From JAJFJD01 sp965228975 (GTDB lineage: Bacteria; Pseudomonadota; Alphaproteobacteria; UBA8366): a stretch of DNA of 64,000 nucleotides. Positions 59,097 to 64,000 of this stretch are shown in pieces (the first letter of the stretch is position 1; every line of letters begins with the position of its first letter). The notes beneath the pieces were generated by a model, which worked only from the letters and a program-made list of their open reading frames with translations, was not told where the DNA came from and ran no database searches. Location: contig OZ245851.1 of assembly GCA_965228975.1 (NCBI GenBank), forward strand, positions 3,782,001-3,846,000, written 5' to 3'. Both the position numbers and the translations under genes were made by a program.

Positions 59097-61181
59097 ATGA
59101 GCTGGACCACCCTCGATTTCGCCCCGCTCCTGCCGATGCCGGTCCTGATAACGGCGATCGTGCTGGGAGTCGTGGCGATGTGGCTCGGCTTCGCGGCGCG
59201 CGCCCGTGGATCCGGCCTGCGCGCGATCGGGATTTCGGTTCTGTTGCTCGCCCTGATGAATCCGGCGCTGGTCGAGGAAGACAGGGATCCCTTGAAAGAC
59301 GTCGCCGTCGTTATGGTAGACGAAACGCCCAGCGTCGCCGTCGCCCAGCGAAACGAGGCGATCCAGAAGAGTGCGGCGGAAATCATTGGCAATCTGGAGA
59401 AAATGTCGGCAACGCTGGACCTCCGGGTCGTCCGCGTAAAGCACGAGAATGTGTCGGATGGCGCGAACGGGAGCCACTTGATCGGCCCCTTGCGGCGCGC
59501 AATTCGCGACGTACCGGCACGGCGGCTGGCGGGGTCGATCCTCCTGACCGACGGACAGGTGCACGATGTCCCGGACGCTTCAGATATCACGGGATTGCCG
59601 GCACCGATGCATGTCTTGATCGCGGGCGACCGGAACGAGACGGACCGCCGCCTTATCGTTAGCCGGGCGCCGTCCTACGGCATCGTCGGCAAGGAAATCA
59701 CGATGACGGTGCGCGTCGAGGACCATGGACGTGCCGAAAACACAACGAACGCCGCGCTGACGATTCGCCGGGACGGCGGCGAAGAAGAGACCCGGTCCGT
59801 GCCCGTCGGCAGCGACCACACATTGACCTTTACGTTGGAGCATGGCGGGCCGACGGTTTTCGAACTTGCCGTCGCGGGAATAGCCGGAGAGCTCACGCTA
59901 GCGAACAACCGTGCCGTGCTGTCGGTCAACGGCGTGCGCGACCGGCTGCGGGTGCTGCTGGTGTCCGGCGAACCGCATGCCGGCGAGCGAACCTGGCGCA
60001 ATCTGCTGAAATCCGACCCGTCGGTCGATCTTGTCCATTTCACAATTCTGCGGCCGCCGGAGAAACAGGACGGCACGCCGATCAATGAACTCTCGCTCAT
60101 CTCCTTCCCGACACGCGAATTGTTTGAGGTCAAGCTGCAGGAATTCGACCTTGTCATCTTCGACCGCTACCGGCGGCGTGGCGTGCTTCCGCCGGTTTAT
60201 CTTCAGAATATCGTCAATTATATCGAAGGTGGGGGCGCCCTCTTGTCGGCCGCCGGCCCGACCTTCGCGAGTCCCTTCAGCATCTATCGGAGCGCGCTTC
60301 GGAAGGCGTTGCCCGGAGAACCGACCGGCGGGGTCGTGAACCGCGGGTACAAGCCGCAAGTGACCGAGACCGGATTGAGTCATCCGGTAACCGCCGCCCT
60401 GCCCGCCGGCCCCGAGCAGCATGCCGAAGGAAAGCCGCAATGGGGCCGTTGGTTCCGGCAGATCGAGGTCGTAGCCAATCGGGGGCACACGCTCATGCGG
60501 GGCGCGAACGCATCGCCCTTGCTGATCCTGGACCGGGTGGGCGAAGGCCGCGTGGCGCAGGTGACGAGCGACCACATCTGGCTGTGGGCGCGCGGTTTCG
60601 AAGGCGGCGGCCCGCAGGCCGAGTTGTTGCGCCGGCTGGCCCATTGGTTGATGAAGGAACCGGAACTCGAAGAAAACGCGCTGCGTGCCAGCGTCCGCGA
60701 CGGCAACCTGGATATCGAGCGCCGCAGCGTCGACCCCATCGCGCCGGAAGCCAAGATCACCAATCCGGACGGCACGGTGAACACGATCACCCTGAGCAAA
60801 CGCGGCCCGGGGCGCTACGGCGCGATCGTACCGGTGACGCAAACCGGGCTGTATTCGGTCGGAAACGGCGACCTGATCGCCATGGCCGCGGCCGGAACTC
60901 TGAACCCGCTCGAGCTGGCGGATGTCCGGGCGACCGAGTCGATCTTACGTCCAATCGCCGCAGCGACGAAAGGCTCGGTCAATTGGTTACGGGACGGAAC
61001 CCCGGCACTGCGCCGGGTTGCGCCCCAACGGCGCGCTTCCGGCCGCGATTGGATCGGTTTGGTTGCGAACGAGGACTATCTTGTCACGGATGTACGTCGG
61101 ACCCCCGCGCTTCCAGGTTTACTTATCCTGTTCCTGGTGCTGACGACCGCGGCTCTTGCGTGGCGGCGGGAAGGCAACTGA
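59097..61181 (+). CDS. Membrane protein with degenerate vWA and GATase-like domains (fourth gene of the MoxR operon)
   Basis: The 694-residue protein has two N-terminal helices (MPVLITAIVLGVVAMWLGF, AIGISVLLLALMNPAL), a vWA-like periplasmic/cytoplasmic region with VVMVDETPSVAVAQ where MIDAS should be (degenerate), a Big/Ig-like stretch, then a class I GATase-like domain (LRVLLVSGEPHAGERTWRNL, GGGALLSAAGPTFASPF) and a final helix (GLLILFLVLTTAALAWRR). It lies 3 bp after the preceding gene, so the four genes are one transcription unit. The function is unknown; it resembles the preceding protein in architecture without the DUF4159 end. Confidence 0.82.
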   Translation: MSWTTLDFAPLLPMPVLITAIVLGVVAMWLGFAARARGSGLRAIGISVLLLALMNPALVEEDRDPLKDVAVVMVDETPSVAVAQRNEAIQKSAAEIIGNLEKMSATLDLRVVRVKHENVSDGANGSHLIGPLRRAIRDVPARRLAGSILLTDGQVHDVPDASDITGLPAPMHVLIAGDRNETDRRLIVSRAPSYGIVGKEITMTVRVEDHGRAENTTNAALTIRRDGGEEETRSVPVGSDHTLTFTLEHGGPTVFELAVAGIAGELTLANNRAVLSVNGVRDRLRVLLVSGEPHAGERTWRNLLKSDPSVDLVHFTILRPPEKQDGTPINELSLISFPTRELFEVKLQEFDLVIFDRYRRRGVLPPVYLQNIVNYIEGGGALLSAAGPTFASPFSIYRSALRKALPGEPTGGVVNRGYKPQVTETGLSHPVTAALPAGPEQHAEGKPQWGRWFRQIEVVANRGHTLMRGANASPLLILDRVGEGRVAQVTSDHIWLWARGFEGGGPQAELLRRLAHWLMKEPELEENALRASVRDGNLDIERRSVDPIAPEAKITNPDGTVNTITLSKRGPGRYGAIVPVTQTGLYSVGNGDLIAMAAAGTLNPLELADVRATESILRPIAAATKGSVNWLRDGTPALRRVAPQRRASGRDWIGLVANEDYLVTDVRRTPALPGLLILFLVLTTAALAWRREGN

Positions 61182-61353
61182 CGCCGCACCGGCGCCAATT
61201 CGCAGGGAACCTAAACCGGTCACACGACCCGGCGGTCTCGACGGGTTGAAGATTGCCAATACCAAGGCCAGCCACAGCACAGCCGCACCCACGTCCGATC
61301 CCGCAGACTAGGTGAAACCTATGTCGCCGGGGGCCGCGGCCCGTGTTTTAGGC

Positions 61354-61394
61354 ACAAAAAAACCGCCGGTTCGGGATTGGCCCGAACCGGCGGT
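61354..61394 (-). terminator. Intrinsic terminator after porin-lipoprotein cassette 1
   Basis: A perfect 14-bp stem (ACCGCCGGTTCGGG at 61362-61375, complement at 61381-61394) with a 5-nt loop is followed on the minus strand by a run of about seven T (complement of 61361-61354). It is 15 bp past the lipoprotein stop codon and would end the porin-lipoprotein transcript. Confidence 0.9.
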
Positions 61395-61408
61395 CTAATC
61401 GGATACTG

Positions 61409-61591
61409 CTATCGCTGAAAGATGACGATACCGCCGCGTTTCCCGGTCAGTAGCCCCGGGCCTTTGCCAATGGCGCCTTCCGCGTCGGACGTATCAACGT
61501 CCTTATCGCCTTTGACCCAGCCGCAAGCGCTAAGCGCGAGCGGCGAGGCCAGGGCAATGGAAGCGATTAACAAGGTACGGACGATCCGCAT
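61409..61591 (-). CDS. Small lipoprotein, cassette 1
   Basis: This 60-residue lipoprotein has the signal MRIVRTLLIASIALASPLAL with lipobox L-S-A-C (acylated Cys23). The 37-residue mature part is G-W-V-K-G-D-K-D-V-D-T, a polar stretch, then G-K-G-P-G-L-L-T-G-K-R-G-G. The ATG at 61591 gives the canonical signal; an upstream in-frame GTG or ATG at 61606 is less likely. It starts 18 bp after the porin stop codon and is cotranscribed with it. Its function is unknown; a near-identical copy is at 63277-63459. It could be a porin partner or an outer-membrane anchor. Confidence 0.8.
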   Translation of the reverse strand: MRIVRTLLIASIALASPLALSACGWVKGDKDVDTSDAEGAIGKGPGLLTGKRGGIVIFQR

Positions 61592-62132
61592 CAAGTCAGC
61601 CCGCAATCCCTAGAAGCGTTGGCGGAAGCCAGCGCCGACGAACCACAGATTTTCGATATTGTCGTTCGTGGCCGTTTCCACGTCTACGAGACGGAAGGTC
61701 GCGTAGTAGTCACCACCGACGCTATCAACCTTCTGCGCGATGGTCACCGCATGGCCGATACCCTTGTCGTCCTTCAGACCGCAATGTTTGCAGTACTGGA
61801 AGGCGTACTCGGCAGTCGTCGCGCCAAGTTCGGTAACCTTCGTGGTGTACCAGATCGACGGCTGAATGTTGTACGGATCGCCTTCGGTCGCATGGGCAAC
61901 ACCGGCACGGTTCTGCCAGCGCTTGGCACCGGAGAAGGTGGCGCCGAGGCCGATCGGGGTCTTCACCGAGATCGAGCCGTTGACGTTTGCAACACCTTCA
62001 ATCGTGCCGCCGTTGCCGAAGCACGCGCCGTCACCAGCCGACCGCGCACCCTTCGTTTCGCAGAAGCCCGCCGCGGCCTTGATGGCCGTACCGGCGATCT
62101 TGCCGCTGTAGCGCAGGGCTGCGTCGAAGTTG
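61409..62132. repeat. Direct repeat unit 1 of the porin-lipoprotein duplication (compared part)
   Basis: This stretch aligns without gaps to 63277-64000 at an offset of 1868 bp. By eye I count about 20 mismatches in 724 bases: 8 in the lipoprotein part and 12 crowded into 61919-62007 within the porin. The rest of the porin part compared (about 434 bp) is identical. The repeat boundary on the left is at the lipoprotein stop codon, since the terminators differ in sequence. Confidence 0.9.
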
Positions 62133-62809
62133 TGCTTGTCGATGATGCTGGCCGAAGCCTTGAAGCCGAAGAAGGTCGGCGAGTCGTAACGGATACGATT
62201 CTGCCGGCCCGCGCCGTCAAAGCTGTTGAAGAAACGGTCGACGGTACCGATCGACTGCGCCGCGAGGCCGTCGTTCTTGTCCATCAGGCGGAATTCGCCG
62301 ATGGCGTGATGGATGGACCCACCAAGACGCCCAGTACCGATACCCGGCGCCAGGTTGACTTCCGAGCTACCGTTGGTGGCCGAGTCGCCACGGCCGATCC
62401 AGATCGCGCCAGCCTGCTTGTGGCTGAAGATCACGTCCAGATGACGAATGTCGAAGTCGTTGGAGCCAGGCTGGTTCGAGAACTGACGACCACCAACCGA
62501 GTCGCCGGTGTTGATCGCGAACTCGAGGCGGGTCCGGACGTTAACGTCCTTCGTCAGCTTGCCGCGGCCGTCGATGCCCATACGGGTCGAGGTGTTGGCG
62601 TTCGAGCCTTGCTTAAACGTAGTCGCTTCGCCGTCATTGACGAAACCAAACTGACGGGTGATCTGCCCGTACAGCCTAATCTTCATTTTGTTGCCGCTTT
62701 TAACGACGCCCGGCGCTTTCGACGGATCCTGAGCGGCCGCCGGAAGAGCCAGACCAGACGCAATGGCAATGGCGCTTGTCGCCATCAACGCTTTGCTTAA
62801 CTTGGTCAT
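61610..62809 (-). CDS. Outer-membrane porin, cassette 1
   Basis: The precursor of about 399 residues has a Sec signal peptide (MTKLSKALMATSAIAIASGL, cleaved near AAA-QD) and a beta-barrel body opening KMKIRLYGQITRQFGFVNDG, typical of the general porin family of alphaproteobacteria. It ends in R-Q-R-F, and the terminal Phe is the BAM recognition signal. Two cysteine pairs (CETKGARSAGDGAC and YCKHCG) suggest disulfides in extracellular loops. GGAGG lies just before the ATG at 62809. The gene leads the two-gene porin-lipoprotein unit and has a long structured upstream region (62810-63021). Confidence 0.9.
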   Translation of the reverse strand: MTKLSKALMATSAIAIASGLALPAAAQDPSKAPGVVKSGNKMKIRLYGQITRQFGFVNDGEATTFKQGSNANTSTRMGIDGRGKLTKDVNVRTRLEFAINTGDSVGGRQFSNQPGSNDFDIRHLDVIFSHKQAGAIWIGRGDSATNGSSEVNLAPGIGTGRLGGSIHHAIGEFRLMDKNDGLAAQSIGTVDRFFNSFDGAGRQNRIRYDSPTFFGFKASASIIDKHNFDAALRYSGKIAGTAIKAAAGFCETKGARSAGDGACFGNGGTIEGVANVNGSISVKTPIGLGATFSGAKRWQNRAGVAHATEGDPYNIQPSIWYTTKVTELGATTAEYAFQYCKHCGLKDDKGIGHAVTIAQKVDSVGGDYYATFRLVDVETATNDNIENLWFVGAGFRQRF

Positions 62810-62945
62810 GAAAACCTCCACACTGATAAACTTGCAAACTCCCCAAGAAACAAATTGAACCGCCCTGCCAATCCGTCGCAATTGCCACACTGCGTCGCAA
62901 ACCACAGGAAACGTCTCAGTTCGCTGCATGAACCTAGTAAGTCAT

Positions 62946-63021
62946 CAATCGGTTTGTCCAATTAAAAACATCCGATTGCCCAATGTGTGGAAACCTCTGT
63001 TGCACAATTGCGACAAACCGA
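62946..63021 (-). promoter_or_regulatory. Overlapping inverted repeats in the porin 1 upstream region
   Basis: TCGGTTTGTCCAATT (62949-62963) pairs with AATTGCGACAAACCGA (63006-63021) over 15 bp with one extra base. CAATCGG (62946-62952) can instead pair with CCGATTG (62972-62978). The two structures share bases and so exclude each other, as in switching leaders. The element lies 137-212 bp before the porin start codon. It could act in the RNA leader or as a protein-binding site. Confidence 0.4.
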
Positions 63022-63150
63022 AAGGCCGCCTAAGGCGCTGAATTTCTGTGAATTTCGGCATTGGGCGAGCAGGCCGTGAGGCTGCCGTCGACGCGACGGA
63101 TTCAAACACCATTATCCATCGATCGACGAGGGCGATGACGAACCGGTTAC

Positions 63151-63189
63151 CGATTGATTTTCTTGGATTTTTGGATCAATCGCTTGGGA
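63151..63189 (+). repeat. 8-bp inverted repeat followed by a T-run
   Basis: CGATTGAT (63151-63158) and ATCAATCG (63175-63182), with a 16-nt loop, precede CTTGGGATTTTTT on the plus strand. It could be an intrinsic terminator for a plus-strand transcript, but no gene of that kind is visible; chance is possible in this AT-rich stretch. Confidence 0.3.
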
Positions 63190-63216
63190 TTTTTTATCGT
63201 TCTATAACAATACTTT

Positions 63217-63256
63217 AACAGAAACGGCCCCGCCACTCCAATGAGCGACGGGGCCG
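63217..63256 (-). terminator. Terminator after porin-lipoprotein cassette 2
   Basis: CGGCCCCG (63225-63232) and CGGGGCCG (63249-63256) form an 8-bp stem with a smaller inner stem (CTC/GAG). On the minus strand it is followed by GTTTCTGTT, a T-rich tail. It is 21 bp past the lipoprotein 2 stop codon and is unrelated in sequence to the cassette 1 terminator. Confidence 0.7.
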
Positions 63257-63276
63257 GTCCATAAATCGGTTGGGGT

Positions 63277-63459
63277 TTATCGCTGAAAGATGATAATGCC
63301 GCCGCGTTTCCCGGTCAGTAGTCCCGGGCCTTTGCCAATGCCGCCTTCCGCGTCGGACGTATCAACGTCCTTATCGCCTTTGACCCAGCCGCAAGCGCTA
63401 AGCGCGAGCGGCGAGGCCAGGGCAATGGAAGCGATTAACAAGGTACGGAGGATTCGCAT
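63277..63459 (-). CDS. Small lipoprotein, cassette 2
   Basis: This 60-residue lipoprotein is nearly the same as the one at 61409-61591, differing at three residues: Val4 to Leu, Ala39 to Gly and Val56 to Ile by approximate position. The lipobox L-S-A-C is intact. The stop codon is TAA here and TAG in copy 1. It starts 18 bp after the porin 2 stop codon, keeping the same spacing as copy 1. Conservation of both genes and of their spacing shows that the pair was duplicated as a unit. Confidence 0.8.
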   Translation of the reverse strand: MRILRTLLIASIALASPLALSACGWVKGDKDVDTSDAEGGIGKGPGLLTGKRGGIIIFQR

Positions 63460-63477
63460 CAAGTCAGCCCGCAATCC

Positions 63478-64000
63478 CTAGAAGCGTTGGCGGAAGCCAG
63501 CGCCGACGAACCACAGATTTTCGATATTGTCGTTCGTGGCCGTTTCCACGTCTACGAGACGGAAGGTCGCGTAGTAGTCACCACCGACGCTATCAACCTT
63601 CTGCGCGATGGTCACCGCATGGCCGATACCCTTGTCGTCCTTCAGACCGCAATGTTTGCAGTACTGGAAGGCGTACTCGGCAGTCGTCGCGCCAAGTTCG
63701 GTAACCTTCGTGGTGTACCAGATCGACGGCTGAATGTTGTACGGATCGCCTTCGGTCGCATGGGCAACACCGGCACGGTTCTGCCACTGTTTGGCGCCGG
63801 AGAAGGTGGCGCCGAGGCCGATCGGGGTCTTGACCGAGATCGAGCCGTTGACCTGCGCAACACCTTCGATGCTGGCGCCGTTGCCGAAGCACGCGCCGTC
63901 ACCAGCCGACCGCGCACCCTTCGTTTCGCAGAAGCCCGCCGCGGCCTTGATGGCCGTACCGGCGATCTTGCCGCTGTAGCGCAGGGCTGCGTCGAAGTTG
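63478..64000 (-). CDS. Outer-membrane porin, cassette 2, C-terminal part (gene enters from the right edge)
   Basis: The last 173 codons or so of a second porin are in the window. They are identical to porin 1 except for residues encoded by the patch 63787-63875: by translation GGT to GAS, an Asn to Gln and an Arg to Gln, in a segment around C-F-G-N-G and W-Q-N-R that probably forms a loop. The end R-Q-R-F and both cysteine motifs are kept. The start codon and signal peptide lie outside the window. Confidence 0.88.
   Translation of the reverse strand, partial: NFDAALRYSGKIAGTAIKAAAGFCETKGARSAGDGACFGNGASIEGVAQVNGSISVKTPIGLGATFSGAKQWQNRAGVAHATEGDPYNIQPSIWYTTKVTELGATTAEYAFQYCKHCGLKDDKGIGHAVTIAQKVDSVGGDYYATFRLVDVETATNDNIENLWFVGAGFRQRF

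Larger units (their letters stand above)
62810..63224. other. Intergenic region between the two porin cassettes, 415 bp
   Basis: This gap upstream of porin 1 (minus strand) contains the leader/promoter region with inverted repeats (see 62946-63021), an AT-rich stretch at 63150-63220 with a second inverted repeat and a run of T, and ends at the terminator of cassette 2. No further open frame of interest is present. I could not identify a clear -35/-10 pair. Confidence 0.6.
63277..64000. repeat. Direct repeat unit 2 of the porin-lipoprotein duplication (right end outside window)
   Basis: This is the partner of 61409-62132 at 1868 bp offset. The repeat continues beyond the window edge; by the offset, the full porin 2 would begin near 64677 if the copies stay collinear. 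The left boundary coincides with the end of the lipoprotein gene. Confidence 0.9.

Noticed and set aside
61619..62800. 393-codon plus-strand frame opposite porin 1
   Set aside because: Antisense to a porin with signal peptide and C-terminal Phe; the frame has no signal or fold.
1..64000. tRNA, rRNA, CRISPR, prophage or insertion sequence
   Set aside because: I looked for T-loop-like GTTCGAATC motifs, regularly spaced short repeats, transposase motifs and terminal inverted repeats and found none that stood up; a tRNA scan would settle the first point.

Overview
This 64 kb window is a stretch of high-GC chromosome from a Gram-negative bacterium, most likely an alphaproteobacterium of the Rhodospirillales type. 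The reasons are the gene order lgt - MidA-family methyltransferase - pgeF followed by prs - rplY - pth - ychF, a three-gene petABC operon with separate cytochrome b and c1 genes, a MarR / OmpR-type regulator / EnvZ-like kinase set resembling PetP-PetR next to ilvE, a UbiK-type accessory factor, and a COQ9-like TetR-fold protein. This placement rests on recalled gene order, not on a search. I found no rRNA, tRNA, CRISPR array, insertion sequence or phage gene.

Layout. 0-7.7 kb: the end of an iron-dependent alcohol dehydrogenase, an EamA exporter, ilvE, the MarR / response regulator / kinase genes, then a minus-strand block (CsaA-like, TetR/COQ9-like, proC, ybjN-like). 7.9-17.2 kb: conserved core genes (ubiK, hldD, lgt, midA-like, pgeF, prs, rplY, pth, ychF, a rhodanese). 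Two AT-richer small genes are interposed before prs. 17.2-25.6 kb: a methyltransferase with mtnP, petABC, trmL-hemF, and three genes for envelope proteins. 26-51.3 kb: an accessory block of about 23 mostly single-gene units. It is dominated by enzymes: a gamma-glutamyltranspeptidase relative, two TauD/TfdA dioxygenases, a GMC oxidoreductase, a nitrilase, a fumarase-superfamily lyase, a cysteine synthase, VOC, pirin, cupin and RidA proteins, a ThDP enzyme, an esterase and dehydrogenases. It also holds one mechanosensitive channel and one membrane-bound class III cyclase. 51.4-54.3 kb: a GNAT gene followed by the overlapping set cca - nudix - DUF1285. 54.4-61.2 kb: a four-gene MoxR / DUF58 / BatA-DUF4159 / membrane-protein operon. 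61.4-64 kb: a tandem duplication of a porin plus small lipoprotein cassette, cut by the window edge.

How the parts fit. petABC makes the cytochrome bc1 complex, and the PetP/PetR-like regulators 16 kb away could control it. A perfect 11-bp inverted repeat covers the start codon of the MarR gene, as expected of an autoregulatory operator. The MoxR operon looks like a chaperone-type AAA+ ATPase with three von Willebrand-A-like partners, of which only the DUF58 protein keeps an intact metal-binding motif. It is the best candidate here for an uncharacterised multi-protein system. The porin-lipoprotein duplication is nearly identical except for one 89-bp patch of clustered changes, which suggests gene conversion or recombination.

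Limits: assignments come from reading motifs by eye. Start codons were chosen by family fit, ribosome-binding sites and overlaps. Substrates in the accessory block are mostly not determinable.
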